From positions 833,630 through 897,629 of the forward strand of contig MNCI01030164.1 in NCBI GenBank assembly GCA_015680685.1: a DNA stretch of 64,000 nucleotides. The letters run 5' to 3'. Origin of the DNA: Gnetum montanum (lineage: Eukaryota > Streptophyta > Gnetopsida > Gnetales > Gnetaceae). The translations under genes were made by a program, and so were the position numbers. Below are positions 54,040 through 64,000 of this stretch, piece after piece. The notes below the pieces were generated by a model. It was not told the origin of the DNA. It was given only the letters and a program-made list of their open reading frames with translations, and searched no databases. Position 1 is the stretch's first letter. The number at the start of each line of letters is the position of its first letter.

Positions 54040-54573
54040 GACATACATGAAATATGCTTTTTTGAACAATGGTAAGTTGGTCATCATCAATGCCAATCTT
54101 ACTCCTTCTTAGAAAGAGAAGCTGTTGGAAGTTGTTAACAAATGATCAACAACATTTTCCTAGTTATATCATGAACTAAGAGGGATTAATCCTAGGATAT
54201 GCTAGCATAGGATCTATACAAATTCCTCCATTAAACCAAGAGGTAGTGATAGAGGATATTAAACCAAAAACTTAAATAAATTAGCAAAGAGGAGATTGAG
54301 TAACTCCTCAAAGTTGGGTTTATCTATCCCATTGTGGATAAAGAGTGGGTTAGCCCACTTGTGATCATGCCAAAGAAAGATTGGAAGTGGAGAGTCTGCA
54401 TAGACTTCAAGTTGATGAACATGGTAACCTACAAAGACCATTTTTTGTTTCCATTTTTTGACCAAGTGCTTGATACGATCATAAGACATTGCTACTATAG
54501 ATTTTTTGATGATTATAGTGGCTATAAAAATATCCAAATCATGCTAGAGGATTTGGCAAAAAAAAACATTTAA
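54040..54573 (+). pseudogene. Reverse transcriptase N-terminal part (gypsy)
   Basis: Early text 'YAFLNNGKLVIINANLTPS' and 'KEKLLEVV' fits the Athila segment before RT. 54334-54573 is open: KEWVSPLVIMPKKDWKWRVC, then 'IDFKLMNMVTYKDHFLFPFF', 'DQVLDTI' and 'FFDDYSGYKNIQIMLED'. These are the Ty3/gypsy RT blocks WVSP...PKK, R.C.DFR.LN..T..D..PLP and FLDGYSGYNQI. The sequence is lost before the YVDD block. Only the first catalytic Asp region is present. Confidence 0.8.
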
Positions 54574-55990
54574 AAGTCCATTCCATAGATAAATATGCAT
54601 GGATCTCCTTCCCCTAGAACCATTTATGTTGTAGAAATGATAGTATTTATGAGAAATTCCTACCTACTTTCTAGCATGTATGCACTCAAACTCTTTCTCA
54701 ATAATCATATCATAGAGCTCTTTCTTCTAATGCATAGAATACTTTAGTTGTTTGGGTGATGTGTTCATAATCTACCAAATCCTTGATGAAGTCTGGATTG
54801 AACAAAGCCTCCTCAAGGGTAGTAGATATAACTTTTCTAGGTTTCTTGCAAAATCATCCATGAGTATTATGTCATCATCCTAGTTTGTCATGATGAAATT
54901 TCACCATGATATGAAGTGCTACTTCATTCACCATGTTTCAAAAATTATTTGAACTAACTAGGGCTTCTTATTCAATGTATTTTTATTTCTCAATTTATCC
55001 ATGATTTCTTTAGTTGTTTATTTTCTGAGAAATTAACAACTTAAAAAAAGAAAAATTATGAATCTAGAAGTAATTCAAGGGAATTCACTAATATATTCTC
55101 CAAAAATGATGCTAATTATAGGGATCTTGCTAGTTTTTGATCAATGGGATTATATCATATAGTACATAGTACAAACTAGTCATTAGGTTCGAAGCTGATG
55201 TTGAGTGGGTTTCCAAGAACATATATGTATATCATTGCATTGCATAAATATAAAAGAGAATATAATACATATGGTAAAAATGAAAGCTTATGTTGTCATA
55301 ATGATAGAGATAGAGAAATATTTATGATTTTATATTTTATAATATGTATGGATTTTATAATTATAATATTGAAATGATCATAAAAGCACATGCATTATAA
55401 ATCCTCTTGAAGACAAGTGCAATGCTCATGTTGTAATTCCTCTTGGAAATAGGGACAACACCACACACAAAATGAAAATAAAAATGTCCCTTATTCACAA
55501 CCTTGATAGCCCAACACCATGTCATATAGATATGATCTCCTTGGGAAAGGAATGAATTGTTGCATCTCAATTAAAAAATTAATTAAATAAATACTTTTGT
55601 TATTTTTATGTTTAAGGCATCAATAGAAAAATAAGGAAAAACCATGGGCTTTATTCATCACACAAATGCTAGAATTTGCATCAATCAAATGATTTTGACC
55701 TACATAAGAAAAGTAGCACTTTAATAGAACCTAGTTCACTTATGAATGATATGACTCAAAAACATATACAAGAAAAGAAAAGGAAATAAGTCAACTTACC
55801 CAAGGAAAGAAGAGCTCTTCATACAAATCAAATGTCAAAAGCCAAGTAGAAATAAAACTAAGAAATGGAGGAGGTTCATCTATGTCTAGGCATTAATGAA
55901 GGTCCATCAATCTGGCCTTGCCCAATTGGAATGCACTTTCAACACTTTGGTCCAAATTTAGGTAAATAGGGGGTGCATTAATGTGGGTAA
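54574..55990. other. Unassigned AT-rich sequence
   Basis: No clear continuation of RT and no LTR. The minus strand near 54650-54800 has a short plausible frame ('DFIKDLVDYEHITQTTKVF') that I could not assign. Confidence 0.35.
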
Positions 55991-56243
55991 ATCTAATAAG
56001 GATTTCAATTCTATTGGTTCTAATTCATACTTGACTTGTCTAATTCTCTCCATTCAACATCTTCCTCTTATTGATACTTAGCTTAGAGGGGTTTTCCTTG
56101 TATCTATTCCATTTTATCATGTGTTTTAACATGAGCAATTNCCCCCTCTAAGCTAAGTATCAATAAGAGGAAGATGTTGAATGGAGAGAATTAGACAAGT
56201 CAAGTATGAATTAGAACCAATAGAATTGAAATCCTTATTAGAT
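55991..56243. repeat. Perfect 101-bp inverted repeat flanked by single N bases
   Basis: 55991-56091 is the exact reverse complement of 56143-56243, with a 51-bp loop that includes N at 56141. A second N follows at 56244. Perfect arms in otherwise decayed sequence, edged by N, look like an assembly join and not an old hairpin. Confidence 0.85.
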
Positions 56244-56360
56244 NTACATAGCTTCAACAATTTGTTTGTATGTTGGTATGGCATATTTCTTTATTATTGT
56301 GACTTTTTGCATATAATTTCACCTGTTATTGATTTCGATGATACATGAAACCTTGTGTCT

Positions 56361-59187
56361 TTAGATGGTTTTACTTTCATCCTTGTTATAAATGTGCAAG
56401 GATAAGTGTTGGATTCCTAGTTTAGCATCCACAATGCTAAGCCTTGCTCTTTTCATAATGACAAGAAATTCTCCTTTATTCTTCCTTACATAAATAATAA
56501 GAAAATTTATAGGATAATACCAACCACCTATGGTAGTCACTACATCTAGCACTTGTCCAAGTGGAACAACAATAAACTAGTTAGCCAACTCTATTTAGAT
56601 ATTACAGGTCTTTAATGGAAGTAAATTTTAGGTTTGGTACATGCTCTAAGAGATGAAATTCATCCATAACCTAGAATCTAATAGAGCTTTGAATAACTTA
56701 TGTTCTATTATTTGAAGATAAATTAAAAGACTTCTTAGATCTATTTATTTCTTGGAAAGTGCTCATATATTTATCTAATGTGTTATTATTTGTGTAAGAA
56801 TCATAGTCTTGATGATGAAAGTGTGGTAGTAACTAGAGGACTTAGTGTGAGAGGAGCAAGATTAGATTATGTTCCTATCATTTGATTTTTTCTAGACTAG
56901 ACTAGAAGAAGAAATGCTTCCTAGATCTTGGTTCAATCATATTGGTTATTTCTTTTTGTTGACTAACTACCCTACCAGCACTTTTCTACTACAATTGTTT
57001 TGAGAGTTCTCCTTGCATTACTAGTAATGGTATTGGTGGTAGAATATTGGAAGCATGATAAGGATAAATTGCTGATAGTTAAGACATATAAGGTTTTGAC
57101 TTCATATGTGGGGTTTAGGTCTATGTTACTTAGGTAGATATTAGAAAGAGAAATCTTGTGCAAAAGTATTGCTCAAAGATATAGGATGTTTGATTTAGTA
57201 TCTATAAGGATTTGGCTATCAATAGGATACTATTATCTTAGTGATGGAATCTTCCATAATTGTGGTTATTGCCACCATTTTTGAACTACTTTTTTCCTTG
57301 AGGATAGGCATCACTTGGATAATATGATTGTTGATAGCATTATCTTTAATTATTCTATGAATAAGATAATTACCTAGGCATTTGGTTTTTTACAAATTTC
57401 AAATTTAGTACATATGCCCTAGACTCATGTAAGTAGCCATAGTAGGAAAACATCCCTTAGGATGCTGATATTGGTACATCTCGCAATCATTATCATCTTC
57501 TGAACTTGAGTCCATAACCTCTTTTATTACAAAAAATTTTCTTATGCTTTTATAATTTTCACATCCATTACCTCATTTCCTTTTCCTATTCTTATTTCTA
57601 TTGAATACTTGTTTAGTTCTCTCCTTTACTATCTTAAGTTCTATTACAAATTTTTCATCCATAAAATCTCATATTTTCTCTTCCTTTATTGTAATGTCTT
57701 TCACTAATTTTTGAATCAGTAGAGTCTTTGATTGGATCATATCTTCTAGTATTTCTAAATAGGATGATTTCCTATTATATACCATCCCTTCTTCTTTTGT
57801 CACTTAATCTAGTAATCATTGAATTTTATGAGCTATCATCTTTTACAACCTTTTTTTATCATATACTTCGAGGTTCTCACATGTTTTGTTTTTTAATCCA
57901 TCAATGATATGTTGTAATTGTTTTCTCTAGAAAAATCCATGACCTTGGTAACTATATAATAATGAACAATGTTTGCTCATTATTTGATCAAAGGATTCAT
58001 GTATTTCATGGTTCCATCCTTGGATTTGCTTCCTTAGATTTGATACTATGGAATAAGTTTAATATTTATAATTATAAATCTCTAGCATGGTACTCCATCC
58101 TCTAATTTCTTCCAATCATTTTCTATGGTCTGTAGAATGCAAGCATCATAGAAAGCTTAAAGGTGATGTTGTGGATTTGTATTATATTATCTTTCAAACA
58201 TCAAAATATTATTCATATAAAGTCACTTCATGTGACTATTCCTTAAATTTGAAATAGGTATATACATTGCTTCCTTGATGTTGATCATGCTTCTGGTGGC
58301 TACTAGGAGTTCTTCATCATCTTCAAGTTTGTATGCTCTATTGTAGTGTTGACTCCTTCAATGTTCATACTGTTCTTTTCTCTTATGTCTCACTTTCCTT
58401 TTTTAATTTTCTTCATCTTCTTCTTTACCAAGATGTCTTCTTCTATTGGTATGTATTTCAAGATCCTTTTTCGTTTTCCTATCTTGATTCCTTCATCTTT
58501 GTTTTCTCCTATCAAAATTTGTTAATGAGTGTGATTAAGAGAATGTGGAAGTTGGAGACTAGTACTTGCTAGTTCTTCTATGACTCCTTGATTCATTCCT
58601 TCTAGTTCTATCAAAGATCATAGACTTTGAATTGCTTCTAAGTCTAGAGTCTAACTCATCTCTTCTAGGAGCTTCTTCAAGGGCTGAACATAATTTTGTC
58701 TTTACAGGATCTTTAATGGATATAACAGATGTATGAGAACTAATTATGATGAGACTCTTTAGCTTGATTTGGCACATATTCTTTGATTGTAAAAAAAATC
58801 ATTTGGGATTCTCTTTTTATCATTTCTTGTTATCATGATAATATCTCATCTTTCTTGATTCTCTATTGGCTAGTATGGCCTAGTCATGTTCTTGGTAATT
58901 TGATAGCCTTCTTATGCAAGACCAGGATTTGATCTTAGGAGGACCACTTGAAGCATATATAGTGCTACTCATTTTGGTAGCAAGACAATATTTCCATGTA
59001 AGTATATCTATCTAAATTTCTGATCCTAGTGGAAGATGAATATAAAAGAATGAAAATATTGATCAACATGAGTATATGATATTCTTACTTACATTGGTCC
59101 ACTTTCATTTTTCTCATTATAGTTCTTGTCATTACTTTCATTGATATCAATAGTAGATGGAGATTTTGCTTTAGGTGTGGAAGCCAT
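56361..59187 (-). pseudogene. gag-protease of a minus-strand Athila-like element
   Basis: Read on the minus strand: gag starts MASTPKAKSPSTIDINESND at 59187. A core remnant near 58290-58000 reads SMINIKEAMYIPI..., YNTNPQHHL, ACILQTIENDWKKL. A zinc-knuckle remnant (CEMYQYQHPKGC) is at about 57440-57490, the protease remnant ALLDSRLWMNFIS at about 56660-56700, and the post-protease block (VVTTIGGWYYPINFLIIYVR) at 56361-56552. The catalytic DSG is now DSR. Beyond 56361 the element is cut by the assembly join at 56141-56244, so RT and 3' LTR are unseen. Confidence 0.7.
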
Positions 59188-59333
59188 TTTTAAGTTTGTT
59201 AGTGCTTAAATATATGTGTGTTTTAAAAAAATTATTCTGAGTATGAAAGATAGATTGGGTAATACTTAATACAATGAACTTAGTAAGATCAACTAACTAG
59301 CAAGCATTAACACATCTCCAGTAACAGTGCCAA

Positions 59334-60200
59334 TGATGAGTAGTAGAGAATTCCAACACTTAACCATGTAACTCACAAGCATTCACATGTGACCAAATAA
59401 TGATTCATGAATAGACAAGAGAATTATATTAGTGAGTTGATAAGAAGCTCATGATCATCACCTTTTAACTTAGAGTTAGTAAAGTGTAAAACATATGATT
59501 GAATTCTTAATGAGGTATATGATTAAATGATGTTGTTTGGCTTTAAGTATACCAAAGGTGAACATGATAGAAGTGATAATAAATTCTATCTCTAAGTGCA
59601 CTAGAAATATGAAACTATTCTAGTCTAGCAATAATAAGTATTTATTCCTAGTTTTTTATACATATATTGGGTTTCCATAATTGTTACTAGGATTACCAAG
59701 TAACTCTACCACTTAGAGAATCAAGCAAAGTGATTATTGGATTAGCAAACAATTACACTTCAGATTTGAAATCAATTATACTCATTCCACCTTTACAAAT
59801 GAACATGGTAATATTATATGGCTTAGAAAATATAAATGACATAGTAAACGTAAATAACACTGGAAAGTAAATCTATTCTATGTGATATGGTATAATAATT
59901 AAGAACAATCTTGATCTTTATTATCATTTATGAATTATACTTGGAACAATCCACTTAAATAAAGATGTTATACCATTGTTAGTCACTACACTATAGGCAT
60001 AGACAAGTAACTCTAACTTTATGAAAACAAACAGCAAGAATTTTGCTAAATGTTCATAAAAAAAGCTTTTATTTGACACAATGGTAAACTTGTACTTATG
60101 AACATGATCATAGTCCACTACATTATGTCTACAACATCATATGTTAGAATTCAATATTATATCTATGATATTGTAGTCCTTGATAGAAAGTGCTTTATCA
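59334..60200 (-). repeat. 5' LTR of the minus-strand element (about 867 bp)
   Basis: On the minus strand it starts near TGATAAAGCAC and ends ...CTACTCATCA, directly followed by a decayed primer site (TTGGCACTGTTACTGGAG, 59316-59333). Interior blocks match the other LTRs, including the 'gagtataattg' and 'cctagtaacaattatgg' type stretches. The right end (60200) rests on similarity to the other TGATAAA starts. Confidence 0.7.
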
Positions 60201-62197
60201 CTATTGCTAGAACATTTCTCAATTTTAGGGCAAGCAAGTCAAATAAGAGTAAATCTAGTAATGTGAATTAATGTAACTCTTCCCAATCTCAAGAAATGGA
60301 TGTTGGATCCGCCAAAGGTGAAAATGGACCTAAGCTAATCTAGTAGGCCAATCACTCTACTAGATGTCCTCCAAGTACTCAAGAATTCTAGAGAAAGAGG
60401 AAGGAATTTAGAGATAAATGGCAACCTAAGGATATGAAATGATAGTTTCTAAATTAAGTAATCAATAATGACCTTTTTCTTTGATTAAGTAATCAAGTAT
60501 TTCGAGATACCTATGAGCATTATCTTAAATTAAGATCCCAAATTTACAATTATGTTCTAGTGAGTCTTATTTGGCTCAATGAAAATAATGCATAAATTAC
60601 CTACCAATTTTCATGTGTAAATAGATAAATAAATAGAATGTATGAATCATGTACTTCAGAAATCTCTCTACTATTATGTTTATAGTAAATAGAAATGGCC
60701 AATACTTTTAGAAATATCCCATCTAACCTACAATATTCAAAATTCCTCAACCACTAGGTTTTTTCTTATAGAATTAATGATGGAAAGACAATCCATTACT
60801 CCTATCATGGTTTTTATCACTATGCAATGTCATCATTCCTCGATTGATAAATTTCTAAAGGTATGATCTAAAAAGGTTGAAGAAGTAAGGAATTATTTAG
60901 AGAGGGCAATGGGATGCATAAAAAAATATCCTAACCACAAGTGCCAACACCATGAATTCAATCTTAGGAATTATGTCCTTCTAAAATTGGATCCTTTCTA
61001 ATTCAAACCAAAGTAGGAAATGACACCCAAACAATAGTGGTGGTATGACAACCCCTTGAAGGTAATTATACTTGGAACAATCCACTTAAATAAAGATGTT
61101 ATACCATTGTTAGTCACTACACTATAGGCATAGACAAGTAACTCTAACTTTATGAAAACAAGCAGCAAGAATTTTGCTAAATGTTCATAAAAAAAGCTTT
61201 TATTTGACACAATGGTAAACTTGTACTTATGAACATGATCATAGTCCACTACATTATGTCTACAACATCATATGTTAGAATTCAATATTATATCTATGAT
61301 ATTGTAGTCCTTGATAGAAAGTGCTTTATCACTATTGCTAGAACATTTCTCAATTTTAGGGCAAGCAAGTCAAATAAGAGTAAATCTAGTAATGTGAATT
61401 AATGTAACTCTTCCCAATCTCAAGAAATGGATGTTGGATCCGCCAAAGGTGAAAATGGACCTAAGCTAATCTAGTAGGCCAATCACTCTACTAGATGTCC
61501 TCCAAGTACTCAAGAATTCTAGAGAAAGAGGAAGGAATTTAGAGATAAATGGCAACCTAAGGATATGAAATGATAGTTTCTAAATTAAGTAATCAATAAT
61601 GACCTTTTTCTTTGATTAAGTAATCAAGTATTTCGAGATACCTATGAGCATTATCTTAAATTAAGATCCCAAATTTACAATTATGTTCTAGTGAGTCTTA
61701 TTTGGCTCAATGAAAATAATGCATAAATTACCTACCAATTTTCATGTGTAAATAGATAAATAAATAGAATGTATGAATCATGTACTTCAGAAATCTCTCT
61801 ACTATTATGTTTATAGTAAATAGAAATGGCCAATACTTTTAGAAATATCCCATCTAACCTACAATATTCAAAATTCCTCAACCACTAGGTTTTTTCTTAT
61901 AGAATTAATGATGGAAAGACAATCCATTACTCCTATCATGGTTTTTATCACTATGCAATGTCATCATTCCTCGATTGATAAATTTCTAAAGGTATGATCT
62001 AAAAAGGTTGAAGAAGTAAGGAATTATTTAGAGAGGGCAATGGGATGCATAAAAAAATATCCTAACCACAAGTGCCAACACCATGAATTCAATCTTAGGA
62101 ATTATGTCCTTCTAAAATTGGATCCTTTCTAATTCAAACCAAAGTAGGAAATGACATCCAAACAACAGTGGTGGTATGAAAACCCCTTGAAGGTAAT
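59936..62197. repeat. Near-identical 1,131-bp tandem duplication
   Basis: 59936-61066 and 61067-62197 align with a constant offset of 1131 and only a few substitutions. It covers the outer part of the minus-strand LTR (59936-60200), flanking sequence and the end of a plus-strand integrase. The junction has short homology (AATTA). Either a recent tandem duplication or an assembly duplicate of two haplotypes. Confidence 0.9.
60760..61066 (+). pseudogene. Gypsy integrase C-terminal fragment, first copy
   Basis: Same content as the first part of the fragment at 61891-62333: 'KKVEEVRNYLERAMGCIKKY' and 'HHEFNLRNYVLLKLDPF'. It is cut at the tandem-duplication junction, so it lacks the final block. 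Confidence 0.6.
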
Positions 62198-62333
62198 TAA
62201 AAAGATCAATCCAAGAACTTATAGATTGCAATCATGTATTAATATGAATCATATTCATTTAGTGTTCCATGTTAGCATGTTGAAGCCATTATCTAATGGT
62301 ATCTATTATCTAGAGAAAATTCTCTTAATTTAG
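61891..62333 (+). pseudogene. Gypsy integrase C-terminal fragment, second copy
   Basis: Decayed translation gives 'VEEVRNYLERAMGCIKKYPN', 'FNLRNYVLLKLDPF', then from 62151 'WWYENPLKVIKKINPRTYRL' and 'NMNHIHLVFHVSMLKPL'. This is the GPY/F-type end of Ty3/gypsy integrase (pattern: FQVGDWVFLKLQPY, YGPFKVLEKI...AYRLQLP, HPVFHVSLLK). The Gly of GPY/F is changed. The rest of pol is absent, so this belongs to a different, older gypsy element whose upstream part was lost. Confidence 0.75.
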
Positions 62334-64000
62334 AAATAGTCTAGTATTTAATCAATATAAGGTAATAAGGCTAAATGCACTCAAAATTTCAACACTACTA
62401 GGCATGGTCCTAATATAAAAGTGGACTTTCTAGCTTACTAAGAACATTTCCCAAACTTTATTGACAATTTAAAACAATTGAAGAATTTAACATCCTAGTA
62501 ATACTTGAACTAAGAATTTTGTGAGGAGCAAGCTATTGATACCCACCTTGGCTATTGCAGTAATGGAATAGATAGTATCATTATATAGTTTTACATATTT
62601 ACCAAAAGAAAGAGGAGTGATGTGTGGTTGACTAACAAGATTTACTAATTTTGATCTTGTTGAAGTCCACCTAATGTTGGGAAATGCATGGAGTCTTTTG
62701 ATAGGCTGTAGAGATGATGGGGCTCAATTCTGTCATAGGCATGATATGATGTTTAGTTTGAGTCCCCTAGATCTTTCAAGAAACATATCAAGGAACATCT
62801 TCAACTCATTTACCATTTAGGTTGGCATGTCATATCATATCACTATGATTGATTACTTAGGGAACCTTCTTGCATCTTAAGAAAGGCATAGGAGGGTGAA
62901 CATAGTATGTTCGGAATGGTACCATTCTTGGTTTAGGTGTTTAAAGCTATAATAAATCTAGGTTTTGAGAAGAAGATTGAGTTCAATAATGGAGCTTTAC
63001 ATTTCTTCACCCTAGCTATTGAATCTTCCTAAATCCAATATCCTTCTTATTTACTTTTATCTAGTATGAGTCACTTTCTTAGATTTGATGAAATCCGTCT
63101 TTGATGATAATGTAGCATTCTCATGGGTTATTTAGGCCATGCTACAAGATCATCACTCATTTTGAGCAAGGGAGGATTGTAAAAGAGGTAGTAGGCCTAA
63201 TCATGGATTGCTACCTTCTCCAAAGTTTAGGGATCATGGGAGCATGAGTCCTCCACTTCTTGTGATTTTGAAACAATATGGGCATGCTAGTTCCACAAAT
63301 TAGTTAAGAAAGCTACAAAATTTTTCTATAACCTACTCAGTACAACCTCACCTAGGAGACTTATGTAGTGTATCTATACATTGAGGTTTAGCCTTGGATA
63401 TAACATAAGATATACTATGAAACATTACATGCACTTGTAAGAGTATGACATCAACTAGTAGCATATGGTGATGAATCTGGAGAGTTCAATTAGTAGTCCT
63501 TATGATATACTTGAGTAGAGTATAGGCAAGACTAAATAGCTTATTTCAAATATGTTATAGATATGAGTTTTATATACTACTCCAGCTTTATAACTAATTT
63601 TTAGGACTTTTTCAAGTTGTTTGTTGGCATGTGTTTCATGCTTGATGAACATTGAGGTATACTCTACTTAAGCGTTGTTTTAACATTTAATATTATTCAA
63701 GATACTTTGGTGATGCCAAACAACATATTAGGAACAATGTATTTACACACTATGTAGTTTTCTTAACTATGTTTTTAAAACTAATAATATATAAGTTCTT
63801 ACTCTTAAATAAATGACTGTGTAATACAACTAGCATTGTAAACTAGCTTATATATATATATATTGGCGGAGATGATTTTTTTTAAAAAAAATGATGTTAA
63901 CTAAGCCTGACTACTAGACGAGGTAACAAGATAACTAAAAACGGAATCGCTCATCCCTCTATTTCTCTACCACTTACCCAATTTAGTTTTATCCTCTCGG
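62334..64000. other. Unassigned AT-rich sequence, possible 3' LTR start at 63178
   Basis: 'gagcaagggaggat' at about 63164-63177 could be a polypurine tract and TGTAA at 63178 an LTR start for the gypsy element whose integrase ends at 62333. The window ends before a right border or partner can be checked. A short (TA)n lies near 63850. Confidence 0.3.

Larger units (their letters stand above)
51291..54600 (+). mobile_element. Athila-like gag-pro-RT remnant
   Basis: An internal fragment without LTRs: gag 51291-53140, protease 53226-53664, start of reverse transcriptase about 54040-54573. Unlike the two complete elements in this window it keeps RT directly after protease, so it shows the ancestral, autonomous gene order of the family. 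Stops are common. Confidence 0.75.

Noticed and set aside
55991-56243. Precursor of a microRNA or a MITE with long terminal inverted repeats
   Set aside because: The arms are perfectly identical and edged by N bases, with no target duplication. An assembly join explains this better.

Overview
This is eukaryotic nuclear DNA from a seed plant. A very long intron-rich TIR-NBS-LRR (TNL) disease-resistance gene sits in AT-rich sequence made mostly of decayed, nested Ty3/gypsy LTR retrotransposons, with LINE and SINE pieces. The low gene density, the 2.6-kb and 5.7-kb introns, the many old gypsy copies and the TNL style suggest a gymnosperm, probably a conifer. That lineage call is an inference from style. 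No bacterial operon, CRISPR array, rRNA or intact tRNA gene was seen.

Layout. 1-6.5 kb: AT-rich sequence with an old LTR remnant. 6.5-16.4 kb: an old gypsy element (LTR 6543-7492, gag) split in its gag by a younger 7-kb element (8018-14999). Both junctions carry the 5-bp target duplication ATAAT. A 195-bp assembly gap lies at 15260-15454. 16.6-17.9 kb: TNL promoter copies and a truncated TNL first exon. 18-22 kb: an L1-like LINE interrupted by an antisense solo LTR, then a tRNA-derived SINE. 22.9-38.1 kb: the TNL locus. Five exons (23557-24194, 26820-27933, 28059-28200, 28316-28467, 34188-35345) join in frame to give a predicted 1067-residue TIR-NB-ARC-LRR protein. More LRR sequence and a post-LRR domain follow to 38102, but stops and frameshifts cut them off. 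Intron 1 holds an antisense RTE-like LINE. Intron 4 holds a second, decayed copy of the end of exon 2 plus exons 3 and 4. 40183-50680: a second large gypsy element with TSD TAGGT, carrying gag and protease, no recognisable reverse transcriptase, and a degenerate envelope-like or plant-transposon-like second coding region. 51.3-54.6 kb: a related gag-pro-RT remnant. 56.3-60.2 kb: another relative on the minus strand. 59.9-62.2 kb: a nearly identical 1131-bp tandem duplication containing the end of a gypsy integrase.

How the parts fit. The TNL is the only host gene recognised. The TIR domain keeps its catalytic glutamate, and the NB-ARC keeps P-loop, GLPL and MHD motifs, so the 5' half looks functional. 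The LRR is a run of about 14 almost identical 24-residue repeats, and the lesions begin at the end of that run. Promoter copies, a truncated exon 1 upstream and an intragenic exon copy show a locus built by repeated unequal exchange. The gypsy elements belong to one Athila-like family (tRNA-Asp type primer site, gag core, DSG protease). Two of the copies share the same replacement of RT-integrase sequence, as expected for a non-autonomous subfamily. Everything here comes from reading the sequence; no database search was run.
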